From Streptomyces sp. NBC_01142 (GTDB taxonomy: Bacteria; Actinomycetota; Actinomycetes; Streptomycetales; Streptomycetaceae), in the NCBI RefSeq assembly GCF_026341125.1, contig NZ_JAPEOR010000001.1:2108001-2172000 (forward strand): a DNA stretch of 64,000 nucleotides. The letters run 5' to 3'. The translations under genes and the position numbers were made by a program. Shown here piece by piece: positions 52,866 through 62,629 of the stretch. The number at the start of each line of letters is the position of its first letter. The first letter of the stretch is position 1. The notes beneath the pieces are model-generated. The model searched no databases and was not told the DNA's origin. It saw only the letters and a list, made by a program, of their open reading frames with translations.

Positions 52866-54788
52866 TCAGTGCGCCGGGCCGTGGTACGGCGTGGTGACGT
52901 CGTCGTAGGCCAGGTGCGTGATCATCCCGCTCTCGGCGTGTTCGAAGTTGTGGCAGTGGTCCATCCACACGCCGGGGTTGTCGGCGGTGAAGTCGAGCTC
53001 GTAGCTCTCGCCCGGAGCGACGTTCAGCGTGTCGGTCCACCATGTGCTGCCCGAGACCGCCTCGCCGTTGCGCGAGATCACCCGCACCCGGTGGCCGTGC
53101 AGATGCATCGGGTGGTCGATGATTCCGCGGGCGGTGATACGTATCCGTACCCGGTCGCCCTGGTGGACCATCAGGGTCGGCACGGCCGGTGAGAGGCGGC
53201 CGTTGATCGTGTCGGCGTACGTGAACGAGCCGCCGGTGAAGCCGAAGCCGTTGTCCAGTACGAGGTTGAAGTCGCGCTGGTACGCGCCGCCTTCCGGCTT
53301 CGGGCCGGTCTGCTTCCCGTACGACAGGCGGTCGAAGAGCTTGCCCGGCCCCAGTTCGGCGGGGGCGGCGCGCCCGTCGGGGCTGAAGGCGAGGCCCGCC
53401 TCGTTGGGGATCTCGGAGGTGTCCAGCCGCAGCGTCACCGCGCCGTCCGGCATGGTGAAGGCCACGTCGTAACGGCCGCCTGCGGCGAGGAACAGGTCCG
53501 TACCGGGCTGAAGTTCTCCCGGTTCGCCGATCGGGTTGCCGTCGTGGGCGGTGACCCGGAACGAGGTGCCGCCGAGCAGGATCCGGTGCGGCTCCTTGGA
53601 GCTGTTGATCAGTCGCAGCACCACCGGGCTGCCGGCCGGTATCGCGCGGCGTTCGGCAGTGTCGGCTGTGCCGAAGGCCCCGATCCGGTCCTTGCCGCCC
53701 AGCCACAGATGCGTGAACACGGATCGCTGCACGCCCTGCTGGCCGTCCTCGACGATCAGCGCGCCGAACAGGCCGCGCTCCACGGTGCGGTCGGAGTCCC
53801 GGTGCGTGTGGTACCAGTACGTGCCGGTGCGGTCGGGCACGAAGCGGTAGACGTGCCGCTCTCCCGGACGGACCGGGTTCTGGGTGATGCCCGGCACCCC
53901 GTCCTCCGCGTTGGGCACGTCCACGCCGTGCCAGTGCAGGGTGACGCCCTCGGCCACATCCTTGTTGACCAGGGTGACCTCCACCAGCCGGCCTTGCTTG
54001 ACCCGCAGTTCGGGGCCGGGGCTCGCGCCGTTGAAGGTGAGCGCGTCGATCTGCTTGCCCGAGGACAGCCGTACGGTGCTGTGCGCGGCGGTCAGGGTGA
54101 AGCGGGCGTCGGGGGTGCCCGCGCGCGGGCCGGTCAGCTCGTCCACGGAGCGCATGGCAGGAGCCTCGGCGCCGTGCCGATGGCCCATGGCGTGCACGGA
54201 GTGCCCGGTGCGCTCCGGGCCGCCGCCCCAGTCCATGGACTCGGACTCGCTGACCAGGAACAAGCTGCCCAGCGCTGCCGCGGTGACCACCGAGGCGATG
54301 CCGGAGAGCCAGGGCAGCCGGGCGAGCCGGCCGCCGCGGGCCCGCCGGTCGCCGAGCACGATGGAGATCCCGATCGTCGTGGCCAGGACGAGCGCCGACG
54401 CCCCGACGGCGATCGGCAGATCCTGCGGACCGGGCGGGACGTACAGGAAGGAGAACGACAGCCAGGCACCCATCGCAGTGGTGTGCGCGGCGATGACACT
54501 GGGCCGCAGCAGCGCCCACACCAGTGGCAGCACCACGACGGGCAGGCCGAGCAGGAAGCGGTGGCTGACCAGCTGCCACCCGCTGGTCGCCAGCAGCAGC
54601 ACCGCGACCGCCAGCCGGGCCGCGACGACCCCGGCGGTGACGTACAGGACGAGCGGTCTTTGCCGCTCCTCGCCCTGCGCAGATCCGGGCTGTGCCTGGC
54701 GGCGGCCGACCCGGCGGCCCAGCAGGCCGCCGGTGACCGCCAGCACGAAGGCCAGCACCAGATCGGTGAGGAAGAGTGGCTCGGCCAC
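52866..54788 (-). CDS. Membrane-anchored multicopper oxidase
   Basis: A 640-residue protein. The first 180 residues have about six hydrophobic helices, then a His-rich linker (HSVHAMGHRHG), then three cupredoxin-like modules. All four copper motifs are present: HWHG (285-288), WYHTH, HPMHLHGH and HCHNFEHAESGM, the last giving the T1 ligands and the axial Met. Such enzymes oxidise metals or phenols at the outer face of the membrane. The GTG shares one base with the SRPBCC stop (TAGTG). The membrane-domain fusion is less common than secreted forms. Confidence 0.88.
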   Translation of the reverse strand: MAEPLFLTDLVLAFVLAVTGGLLGRRVGRRQAQPGSAQGEERQRPLVLYVTAGVVAARLAVAVLLLATSGWQLVSHRFLLGLPVVVLPLVWALLRPSVIAAHTTAMGAWLSFSFLYVPPGPQDLPIAVGASALVLATTIGISIVLGDRRARGGRLARLPWLSGIASVVTAAALGSLFLVSESESMDWGGGPERTGHSVHAMGHRHGAEAPAMRSVDELTGPRAGTPDARFTLTAAHSTVRLSSGKQIDALTFNGASPGPELRVKQGRLVEVTLVNKDVAEGVTLHWHGVDVPNAEDGVPGITQNPVRPGERHVYRFVPDRTGTYWYHTHRDSDRTVERGLFGALIVEDGQQGVQRSVFTHLWLGGKDRIGAFGTADTAERRAIPAGSPVVLRLINSSKEPHRILLGGTSFRVTAHDGNPIGEPGELQPGTDLFLAAGGRYDVAFTMPDGAVTLRLDTSEIPNEAGLAFSPDGRAAPAELGPGKLFDRLSYGKQTGPKPEGGAYQRDFNLVLDNGFGFTGGSFTYADTINGRLSPAVPTLMVHQGDRVRIRITARGIIDHPMHLHGHRVRVISRNGEAVSGSTWWTDTLNVAPGESYELDFTADNPGVWMDHCHNFEHAESGMITHLAYDDVTTPYHGPAH

Positions 54789-55228
54789 TACTCCGCCGCT
54801 TTCTTCAGGGCGGCGAGCCAGGCGCCGATCGACTCGTCCAGCGCGGCGGTGAGGTTCTCCCGGTCGGCCTCGACCGGGGCGCCCGCCCAGGACTCCCGGG
54901 TGCGCACCACGACGCCGTCGCCGTCCGCGGTGAAGGTCCACTCGTGCACGCCGGTGATGCCGTGCGCGGGACCGCCCCACAGGATGCGGTGCGGGGCGTC
55001 GACGGCGTAGAGGGTGGAGTCGATGGACAGGCCCGCGGTGGACCAGTGGAAAGTGGTGCCGGGGGCGACGGGGCCGTCGAGCCGGGCCTCGGTGATGGCG
55101 AGCTGCCAGCCGGGCCAGGAGCCGATCTCGGTGTGCAGCTGCCAGACCCGCTCGACGGGAGCGGCGATCCGGATGGTGTGGTCGACGACTATGGGGGCGT
55201 TCTCGTCGATGGTCGTGGGGTAGGTCAT
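54788..55228 (-). CDS. SRPBCC (START-like) family protein
   Basis: A 146-residue helix-grip protein (TIRIAAPVERVWQLHTEIGSWPGW at its start, a typical polyketide-cyclase/AHSA1 opening). It has a ligand cavity for a hydrophobic molecule. It is coupled to the multicopper oxidase and follows the carotenoid-oxygenase gene, so it may bind or carry the substrate or product of that pathway. Confidence 0.85.
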   Translation of the reverse strand: MTYPTTIDENAPIVVDHTIRIAAPVERVWQLHTEIGSWPGWQLAITEARLDGPVAPGTTFHWSTAGLSIDSTLYAVDAPHRILWGGPAHGITGVHEWTFTADGDGVVVRTRESWAGAPVEADRENLTAALDESIGAWLAALKKAAE

Positions 55229-55297
55229 GGGAGTTCCTCGGGTTTCGGGGCCCGGGCCGCCGTGGCGAGGCAGCGGCGGCCCGGGCAGTGGGGAGGG

Positions 55298-56635
55298 TCA
55301 GGCGGACAGCTCGGAGTCGGGGATCCAGTGGCCGTGGATGCCGGCGGGCACCCTGCGGGGGAGTTCGACAGCGGCCACGGTGCTCAGGTCGCTCGCGTCC
55401 AGGACGAGCAGCTCCGAGGCGTCGGCCTTGAGGTCGCTGACGATGGTGAGCAGGTAGCCGTCGTCTTCGGAGGTCCCGCCCTCGGCGGGGGCGAAGACGG
55501 CCTCTCCGGGCATCCGGTCCTCGCCGTGCGCGTGCAGCTTCTGCTCGCCGGTCTGTGTGTCGAACTTGATGGTGTGGTAGCCGGACAGGCTCGCGCCGGG
55601 GAAGGCGATGGCGTAGCTGTAGCGGTTGACCGAGCCGGTGTGGGCGTCGTTGATCGACGGGAACTCGGTGACCAGGTCGTCGAGGGACTCGGTGGTGGCC
55701 TTGCCGGTGGCCGGGTCCATGATCCAGCGGTGGAAGGTCGAGCCCGCGTCGGGGCTGGTGCCGAAGCCGGGAGCGCCGACCCACCACTTCCACGAACTCT
55801 CCCAGGCGGACCTGTCGAAGCGCGGCGCTTCGAGGACGATCCGGCCCTGCGCGTCGGTGTAGGCGTTCGCGACGTGCAGCAGCGCCGCCTGGTCGTCCAC
55901 CTCGTACCAGGTGGTCCTGCCGCCGGCGCGCGGCATCACTCCGATGCGGAGCGGGACGTCGTCGTGCCAGCGGTAGGGGATGCCGGAGTGCTCGGCGTGG
56001 TCGAAGACCACGGGCGAGTTGATGAAGACGGCGTGGTCACGTGTGATGGCGAAGTCGTGCATGAGTGACGGGCCGGACCCGTCGATGACTTCCGACCGGA
56101 TGATCTCGCCGGCCGCGTTGGCCACGTAGTAGGTCAGGTAGGGCGGGAAGGGGCTGTAGCCGAAGAAGTGCAGCTCACCGGTGACCGGATCCTCCTTGGG
56201 GTGAGCGGTCATCGCGCCGGTGAGCTTGCCGCCGAAGTCGTGGACGCCGATCGTGTCGAGGTCGGCGCTGACCTCCCAGGGCAGGTTGGCCTCCTGCAGC
56301 GCCAGGTAACGGCCCCCGTGGAAGACGATGTTGGTGGCCGCGGCGCTGACCTCGAGCTCGGTCCCGGTGAACGGCACACCGTCCAGGAACGGGGTCCTCA
56401 CCCAACGGTTGCGGTACCACTCGGCCCGGCCGCCCGTGAGGCGGACGCCGTGAATCATGCCCGCGCCGCGGAACCAGTGGCTGGGGGTGATGCCCGGCTT
56501 GGGGTTGTGGCCGTTGCGGAAGTAACGGCCGTTCAGCTCGGGCGGCAGGGTCCCGCGTACGGTCAGCTCGCGTGCGGTGATCTCGTCGGTGACGGGGGCG
56601 AAGTGGCCGCTGATGTACGGCTTGGCCAGGGTCAT
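55298..56635 (-). CDS. Carotenoid-cleavage/lignostilbene dioxygenase family enzyme
   Basis: A 445-residue seven-bladed propeller protein (RPE65/CCD family). NGRYFRNGHNPKPG, SHWFRGAGMIHGV (first His ligand), TAHPKEDPVTGELHFF (second His), SLMHDFAITRDHAVF (third His) and the C-terminal GIHGHWIPD (fourth His) give the four iron ligands. It cleaves a double bond of carotenoids, stilbenes or isoeugenol-like phenylpropanoids. It lies between an MFS exporter (3-base gap) and the SRPBCC/multicopper oxidase genes. Confidence 0.9.
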   Translation of the reverse strand: MTLAKPYISGHFAPVTDEITARELTVRGTLPPELNGRYFRNGHNPKPGITPSHWFRGAGMIHGVRLTGGRAEWYRNRWVRTPFLDGVPFTGTELEVSAAATNIVFHGGRYLALQEANLPWEVSADLDTIGVHDFGGKLTGAMTAHPKEDPVTGELHFFGYSPFPPYLTYYVANAAGEIIRSEVIDGSGPSLMHDFAITRDHAVFINSPVVFDHAEHSGIPYRWHDDVPLRIGVMPRAGGRTTWYEVDDQAALLHVANAYTDAQGRIVLEAPRFDRSAWESSWKWWVGAPGFGTSPDAGSTFHRWIMDPATGKATTESLDDLVTEFPSINDAHTGSVNRYSYAIAFPGASLSGYHTIKFDTQTGEQKLHAHGEDRMPGEAVFAPAEGGTSEDDGYLLTIVSDLKADASELLVLDASDLSTVAAVELPRRVPAGIHGHWIPDSELSA

Positions 56636-56638
56636 GAC

Positions 56639-57919
56639 TCATGCCTTTCGAAGGGAGAGAACCGAGATGAGCAGGGTGATGGCGGCGCAGGCCAGGAAGG
56701 CCCCGCCGTAGGAGGGGAACAGGACCAGGAAGGACAGGCCGATGGCTCCGCCGATCTGCCGGGTGGCGTTGACCAGCCCGCCGGCCAGCCCGCTGTCGGC
56801 AGCCGGGACGCCCTCGGAGGACAGCGCCGTGAGCCGGACGAAGGCCACCCCCAGCCCGATGCCGATGAGGAGCGTCGGGCCGAGCAGGTCGAGCAGGAAG
56901 CTGCCGTCAGCCGGAGTCCGGGACAGCCATGCCAGCCCCGCCGCGAGGATCAGCAGGCCCGCGGGGAGCACGGAACGGCCGGAGACTCTGCCGGTGACCC
57001 ACGAGGCGAGGGTGATCATGAAGGCGAGGGGAAGCTGGGTCAGCCCGGCCTCCAGGGGCGTGTAGCCGAGGGTGCGCTGCTGGTAGAGGGGCAGGAAGTA
57101 GAACAGGCCGAGCCAGACCGCACCCAGCAGTGCCATCAGCACATTGGGCACCGCCACCACTGTCATGCGCCCCGGCAGCAGCGGGTCGGCGGCGCGGCGC
57201 TGGAGCACCACGAACAGGCCGAGCAGCGCCAGGCCGATCACCGCGAGCGGCCAGAAGCCGGACAGGCCGTAGGTGAGCGCGACCAGTCCCACCGTGACTG
57301 TCACCGCGCCCGGCGCGTCCAGACTTCCGCCGCGTGGCCGGTCGGCCCCGACCAGCAGCCAGGTGGCCACCAGGACGGCCAGGGCCAAAGGCACCATCAC
57401 GACGAACACCGCCCGCCAGCCGTACAGGCTGGTGAGCGCGCCGCTCAGCAGCACGCCCGCCGCCCCGCCGGCACCGGAGACCGCGCCCCACACTCCGAGC
57501 GCGGTGCCACGTCGTTTCCCGGCGGGGTAGAGGGTCAGCACCAGGGCCAGCGCTGTGGGCGCCAGCAGCGCGGCGCCGGTTCCCTGCAGTGCCCTGCAGA
57601 TGATCAGCACAATTGAGGTGGGAGCCAGGGCCGCGCCCAGGGAGGAGAGGGCGAACAGGCCGATGCCGAGCAGAAAGACGCGGCGAAGGCCGTACATGTC
57701 GCCGGCGCGCCCGCCCGGCAGCAACAGCGCGCCGAAGACCAGCACGTAGGCGTTGACCGTCCACGACTGGCCCGTGTCCGACAGATCGAGCCCGGCTCGG
57801 ATTCGGGGGAGGGCGACGTTCACGATCGAGGTGCTCAGTACGACCAGGAACTGGGCCGTGGCCAGAACCGCCAGCGGTATCCAGCCGGTGGTGGTCCGTT
57901 GCGGTGCGGTGCGACTCAT
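56639..57919 (-). CDS. MFS drug exporter, DHA2-like
   Basis: A 426-residue transporter. Helix 1 (LAVLATAQFLVVLSTSIVNVA), the DHA signature WTVNAYVLVFGALLLPGGR and the loop GRAGDMYGLRR are present. The length suggests 12-13 helices. It heads the operon with the carotenoid-oxygenase, SRPBCC and multicopper oxidase genes and is divergent from the LAL regulator. Confidence 0.9.
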   Translation of the reverse strand: MSRTAPQRTTTGWIPLAVLATAQFLVVLSTSIVNVALPRIRAGLDLSDTGQSWTVNAYVLVFGALLLPGGRAGDMYGLRRVFLLGIGLFALSSLGAALAPTSIVLIICRALQGTGAALLAPTALALVLTLYPAGKRRGTALGVWGAVSGAGGAAGVLLSGALTSLYGWRAVFVVMVPLALAVLVATWLLVGADRPRGGSLDAPGAVTVTVGLVALTYGLSGFWPLAVIGLALLGLFVVLQRRAADPLLPGRMTVVAVPNVLMALLGAVWLGLFYFLPLYQQRTLGYTPLEAGLTQLPLAFMITLASWVTGRVSGRSVLPAGLLILAAGLAWLSRTPADGSFLLDLLGPTLLIGIGLGVAFVRLTALSSEGVPAADSGLAGGLVNATRQIGGAIGLSFLVLFPSYGGAFLACAAITLLISVLSLRKA

Positions 57920-58037
57920 GACTCGACGGTCGCAGCGGGCGCCCGGCGCTCGCGTCGGTAGTCATCGCCTATACGACCCTGGGCGACTGAGGTCGTTCCC
58001 GGATTCCGTGCGGCGCACGATTGCCTAAGCTCCCAGC

Positions 58038-60701
58038 ATGGTCGAGACAAACACAGATGTGCTGATCGGTCGTCAGGCGGAGGTACGGCAGCTCGACGCC
58101 CTGCTGGAGGCCGCTCGGGAGGGCCGGGGCGGCGCCCTGGTCCTGCGCGGTGAGCCGGGCATCGGCAAGAGCGCACTGCTGCGGCATCTGGACGAGGCCG
58201 CGTCCGGGTTCCTCGTCATGCAGGCGTCCGGCGCGGAGTTCGAGATGGAGCTCCCGTTCGCCGCGCTGCACCAGTTGCTCGCGCCCGTGACGAGCCGGCT
58301 GATGGCGTTGCCTCCGCCGCACCGCAAGGCATTGGAGATCGCTCTCGGCCTCGACACCGGCATACCCGATCCGTTCCTGGTCGGCGTGGCCTCGCTGGGC
58401 CTCCTGGCGGAGACCGTGCGGGAACACCCGCTCCTGTGTGTCGTCGACGACGCACAGTGGCTGGACCAGGCTTCGGCCAAGGCGCTGGCCTTCCTGGCCC
58501 GGCGGGTCTCGGCCGAGCCGATCGCGGTGGTGTTCGCGGTACGCGAGCCGAGCCGCCTGCCCGAGCTGGACGAGTTGCCCAGCCATACCCTTCATGGTCT
58601 TGGCGAAGCGGATGCCCGAGCGCTGCTGGCCGCGGCGATCCGCGCCCCGTTGGACGAGCGGGTGCGCGACCGCATCCTGGCCGAGGCGCGCGGCAACCCC
58701 CTTGCGCTGGTGGAGCTTCCCAGGACCGCCGGACTCGCCGGGATGGCGGGCGGCTTCGACCAGCCCGCCTCGGTACCCGGCGTCATCGAGCAGAGCTTCA
58801 GTTCCCGGCTGGAGCTCCTGCCGCCACCGGCCCGGCTGCTGGTGACCGTCGCCGCCGCCGACCCGATCGGCGACCCCGGCCTGCTGTGGCGTGCGGCCGA
58901 ACTGCTGGGCATCGACACGGCTGCCGCTGCGGAGTCCGTCCCGCTGGTCGAGTTCGGCACCCGGATCCGCTTCAGCCATCCACTCGCGCGCTCGGCCGCC
59001 TACCACGCCGCGGAGCCGGAGGAGCGGCGGAGGGCGCACGAGGCGCTGGCCGCCGTGACCGACCCGGTCGCCGACCCCGACCGGCGAGCCTGGCATCGCG
59101 CCCAGGCCAGCGCCGGACCGGACGAGCAAGTGGCCGCCGAGCTCGAAGCCTCCGCCACCCGTGCCGAGGAACGTGGCGGTGTCGCGGCGGCGGCGGCCTT
59201 CCTCGAACGCTCGGCCGCGCTCACGATCAGCCCGGACCAACGCGCCGAACGGGCGCTCGCCGCGGTCCGGGCCAAGCTCTCGGTGGGCGCATTCGACGCG
59301 GCGGCCGACCTGCTCAGCACCGTCCCGACCGACGATCCGAGCCAGGCCGCCAGGGCCGACCTGCTCCGCGGCCGGCTGTCGTTCGTCCGCCGTCGAGGCG
59401 ACGAAGGCCCCACGGCGTACCTCCTGCGTGCTGCCGCCCGGCTGGCGGCCACCGATCCTCCCTGGTCACGGGAGCGCTATCTCGACGCCGTCGAGATGGG
59501 CCTCCTCATCGGCGGCCTCGACCACGTGGTGGAGGCCGCCAGGGAAGCCCCGTCGTCGGGCGAGCCGGCCTCCAGCGCGGACGCGGTCCTGACCGGCCTG
59601 ATCAGCCTGGTCGGCGACGGGCATGCGGCGGCGGGGGAAATCCTCCGGCCGGTGCTCGGTGATGTCGACGACGAGGTGTGGACCAGGCGGCCGTCACTGG
59701 GCTTCATGGTCGCCGTCGAGCTGTGGAACTTCGACGCCCTGTACGGCATCGCCACCCGCGCCGTCGCGGCGGGCCGCGAGTCCGGCTCCTTCCATGCGCT
59801 GCCCATCGGGCTGGCCATGCAGGCCACCGCGACCATCCACGCGGGCGACTTCGGCGCCGCGATGGAACTGATCTCCGAGGAGGAGGCGATCGCCGAGGCC
59901 ACCCGCGCGGCACCGCTGGTCTACCCGCGCCTCCACCTGGCCGCGCTGCGTGGGCGGCGCAAGGAGGCCGTCGAGCTGTTCGCGTCGGTGGACCACCGGA
60001 TGAGCCTCAGCGTGCAGTGGGCGACCGCCGTCCTCAACAACGGCCTGGCCGACTACCCGGCCGCGCTGGAGGCGGCGAAGCAGGCGGTCGAGTACGGCGC
60101 CGTCGGCACAGCAGGCCTTGCCCTGCCCGAGCTGGTCGAGGCGGCCGTACGGTGCGGCGAGACCGAACTCGCCGCCACGGCCCTCGCGTCCCTCCGGGAG
60201 CGCGCCCAGGCGGGCCGGCAGGCGTGGGGGCTGGGCGTCGAGGCCTGTGCGCGGGCTCTGGTGACCGAGGACGAGGCCGCCTATCAGGAGGCGATCGACC
60301 TTCTCGACGACAGCGCACTGGTGGTCTACCGAGCCCGCGCGCATCTGCTGTACGGAGAGTGGCTGCGCCGCCAGGGCCGACGGCGCGACGCCCGCTCGGA
60401 GCTGCGGCTGGCGCACGAGTCGCTGTCCGACCTCGGCCTGGAGGCGTTCGCCGAGCGCGCAGCAGGCGAGTTGCGCGCCACGGGCGAGCACGCCCGCAGT
60501 CGCTCGTCGCAGGCCTCGGACCAGTTGACGATGCAGGAGGTGCACATCGCGCGCCTGGTCGCCGACGGCGCCACCTCCAAGGAAGTGGCGGCCAAGCTGT
60601 TCCTCAGCCCCCGGACGGTCGACGCGCACCTGCGCAACATCTTCCGCAAACTCGGGCTCACCTCACGCAGGCAACTGCGTGACCTCCCCGACATTCGTTA
60701 G
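58038..60701 (+). CDS. LAL-type LuxR regulator (AAA ATPase + HTH)
   Basis: An 887-residue MalT-like regulator. The Walker A motif is GEPGIGKSALL near residue 40, Walker B is LLCVVDDAQWLD, a TPR-like helical middle part follows, and residues 825-885 form the LuxR DNA-binding domain (VADGATSKEVAAKLFLSPRT). Divergent from the MFS/carotenoid-oxygenase operon by 118 bases, so this is probably its activator. The inducer is unknown. Confidence 0.92.
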   Translation: MVETNTDVLIGRQAEVRQLDALLEAAREGRGGALVLRGEPGIGKSALLRHLDEAASGFLVMQASGAEFEMELPFAALHQLLAPVTSRLMALPPPHRKALEIALGLDTGIPDPFLVGVASLGLLAETVREHPLLCVVDDAQWLDQASAKALAFLARRVSAEPIAVVFAVREPSRLPELDELPSHTLHGLGEADARALLAAAIRAPLDERVRDRILAEARGNPLALVELPRTAGLAGMAGGFDQPASVPGVIEQSFSSRLELLPPPARLLVTVAAADPIGDPGLLWRAAELLGIDTAAAAESVPLVEFGTRIRFSHPLARSAAYHAAEPEERRRAHEALAAVTDPVADPDRRAWHRAQASAGPDEQVAAELEASATRAEERGGVAAAAAFLERSAALTISPDQRAERALAAVRAKLSVGAFDAAADLLSTVPTDDPSQAARADLLRGRLSFVRRRGDEGPTAYLLRAAARLAATDPPWSRERYLDAVEMGLLIGGLDHVVEAAREAPSSGEPASSADAVLTGLISLVGDGHAAAGEILRPVLGDVDDEVWTRRPSLGFMVAVELWNFDALYGIATRAVAAGRESGSFHALPIGLAMQATATIHAGDFGAAMELISEEEAIAEATRAAPLVYPRLHLAALRGRRKEAVELFASVDHRMSLSVQWATAVLNNGLADYPAALEAAKQAVEYGAVGTAGLALPELVEAAVRCGETELAATALASLRERAQAGRQAWGLGVEACARALVTEDEAAYQEAIDLLDDSALVVYRARAHLLYGEWLRRQGRRRDARSELRLAHESLSDLGLEAFAERAAGELRATGEHARSRSSQASDQLTMQEVHIARLVADGATSKEVAAKLFLSPRTVDAHLRNIFRKLGLTSRRQLRDLPDIR

Positions 60702-61037
60702 CCGCATGGTGCTGGCCGCGGCCTCGTGCCCGTTCATCGACTCCACGGGGCCGGGCCAGTTCAACCCGTACTTGGCCCGGTAGGCACCGGAAACGCGCTG
60801 GACGAGCTCGGGATCGTCCACCGGCCGGAGGGTGACGGACAGGCGGACCCCGGCCAACTCCACCTGCGTGTCCGCATGCTGCAGGACCCGGCGGTACCAG
60901 GCGCTGCGCTGCCCGAAAGCCGAGCGGACATACGCCTCCCCGCCGAGCACCACCACCCACACAGGCCTTGCCGACCAACGGCCGTCCGCACGCCGTACCC
61001 ACATCACGATCTCCGCGCGATCCTGGAAAGTGTTCAT
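60663..61037 (-). CDS. DUF2255 family protein
   Basis: A 124-residue protein resembling the DUF2255 group (FMN/F420-binding-like split barrel). Blocks seen: VWVVVLGGEAYVRSAFGQRSAWYRR and AYRAKYG. The function is unknown. The ATG at 61037 is chosen by the family start; an ATG at 61067 is in frame. Its last 39 bases overlap the convergent LAL gene. The IS element is inserted 46 bases upstream, so its promoter may be disrupted. Confidence 0.7.
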   Translation of the reverse strand: MNTFQDRAEIVMWVRRADGRWSARPVWVVVLGGEAYVRSAFGQRSAWYRRVLQHADTQVELAGVRLSVTLRPVDDPELVQRVSGAYRAKYGLNWPGPVESMNGHEAAASTMRLTNVGEVTQLPA

Positions 61038-61083
61038 GAACCAACGTTCTCTCCTCCGGCACGGCATACGCGTCGGTGACGTC

Positions 61084-61093
61084 CACCTAGATA
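61084..61093. repeat. Target-site duplication, left (CACCTAGATA)
   Basis: Ten bases exactly repeated at 62569-62578 on the other side of the IS element. Confidence 0.9.
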
Positions 61094-62568
61094 CAATACC
61101 GGTGATTTAGGCTTTTTCTCGGCGGGTCGGTCTGGTCTTGGTCGGTCCGACCAGCGTCACTGTGGGGGTGTCCTGCCGGGGCGGGTTGCGGTGCTCGGTG
61201 CGTTTGAGTTTCCAGTTGGACATCTTGCGTTTGATGACGCGGGGGCTGGAGCGCAATCGGCGTGGGGGCAGGGGGCGTTCTCGGATCTCACGCAGGGCCG
61301 CTGTGAGTGCGCGGGCCAGCCGGGAGGGGGGAAAACGCCGCCTGGTCGGTGACGTGGCGGCGGATGATGCGCAGGGTGCGGGTGAAGGACATCCGGTCGG
61401 GATCCTGGTCCGATTGCCGTGCGGCCTGGTGCATCAGGTCCCGCAGTGCGTGGTGCACCAGCAGGAAGGCGAAGATCTCCTGCTCGACCCCGCGAGGGTG
61501 CTGGGAGCGCAGGACGAGGCGGGGCCCGCCCTGGTGGGTCTTGATCTCGTCCAGCGTGCTCTCGATCTCCCACCGCTGGGCGTACAGCGCGGCCAGCGAT
61601 GTGGCCGACGCGGCCCGTGGGTCCAGGACGGTGGTGATCAGCCGGTAGACCGTGCCGCTGCCGTCGCGGCCGAGGGTGTACTCGATAACGCGGACCCTGA
61701 CCGGGTCCGCGCGGCGGTTCTTGTCCCTGGCGGCGACGATCTCCGAGAGGTAGGAGCCGTCCACCAGCAAGGCCCGGATGGGCAGGACAGCATCATTCTT
61801 GACCCGCCACAGCAGGTCGGCGCCGGTCGCTGCGGCGGCCCGCCACAGGTCGAAGCCGTGAAAGCCCCGGTCCGCCAGCAGCATCATCCCCGGCGTCAGC
61901 GAGCTGAACAGGCGCTGGGCCAGCACCGTTTCATGGACGGCCAGCGGCCCGGTCTCAGCCGCGAAGACCGCGTGGGTGCCGCACTCGACCAGCGCGGCCA
62001 CCCTCGCCTGTGGGTAGGCGCTCTTCTCCTGCCCGCGGCTGACGCCGGGGCGCCCGAAGAAGGCGGCGTTGGCCTCGGTGTCGGGCAGGTCGAAGGTGGT
62101 GCCGTCCACCGCGACCAGCCGCCACCGGCGGTACCAGGACCCGCTCGTGTTCTCGGTCGCTACCGGACGGCACACCCTGGTGAACAGGCCCCTGAGCGGC
62201 TCCGGGCCCAGCCGCAGACGGGCCCGGCCGATTGCCGCGGTGGTCGGCACCCGCCACGGCCCTTTCCACCGCCCCATCCGCTCCAGCCCATGGGTGAGGA
62301 GCCGCCCGACCTCTTCATATCCCTGACCGGAGAACAGACACATCGCCAGCACGAAATAGACCACCACCCGAGCCGGCAGCAGCCTGTGCCGCTGCTCGGC
62401 CCGACCGCACTCCGCGATCACCTCGTCCACCAACTCCGGCGGAAACGCGCGGGTCAGCACCCCGACCGCAATCCGATCCGACAACCGCTCGCCTGCTGAC
62501 GACTTCACCTGTCCGGGCCTTGGCACACCTCACCCAACGATCCGAAAACACCAAAGTCACCGGTATTG
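61094..62568 (-). mobile_element. IS4-type insertion sequence, 1475 bp
   Basis: Bounded by 18-bp inverted repeats (CAATACCGGTGATTTAGG at 61094-61111 and the complement of 62551-62568, 16 of 18 matching) and a perfect 10-bp target duplication. It carries one transposase gene on the minus strand. The sharp duplication indicates a fairly recent insertion. The site is the spacer between the DUF2255 gene and a small membrane-protein gene. Confidence 0.93.
61107..62526 (-). pseudogene. IS4-family transposase, frameshifted near the C-terminus
   Basis: The DDE transposase reads intact for 412 residues from 62526: DGTTFDLPD (first Asp), LLADRGFHGFDLW (second Asp) and YAQRWEIESTLDEIK (Glu). It then shifts at a run of six G on the plus strand (61326-61331). 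With five bases there, the frame would continue through LARALTAALREIRERPLPP and further to the TAA at 61107-61109, just inside the inverted repeat. The truncated product stops at 61288. This may be an inactivating slip, programmed frameshifting, or a sequencing error in a homopolymer. Confidence 0.8.
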
Positions 62569-62578
62569 CACCTAGATA
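62569..62578. repeat. Target-site duplication, right (CACCTAGATA)
   Basis: Partner of 61084-61093. Confidence 0.9.
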
Positions 62579-62629
62579 GGCATCGTTCGCCGACGCGAGA
62601 CCGGTGCCGGCACGACGAAGCTGAGCGTC

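Noticed and set aside
52866..55793. 975-residue version of the multicopper oxidase
   Set aside because: The added N-terminal part is an antisense or out-of-frame reading of the SRPBCC and carotenoid-oxygenase genes; the GTG at 54788 starts at a membrane helix.
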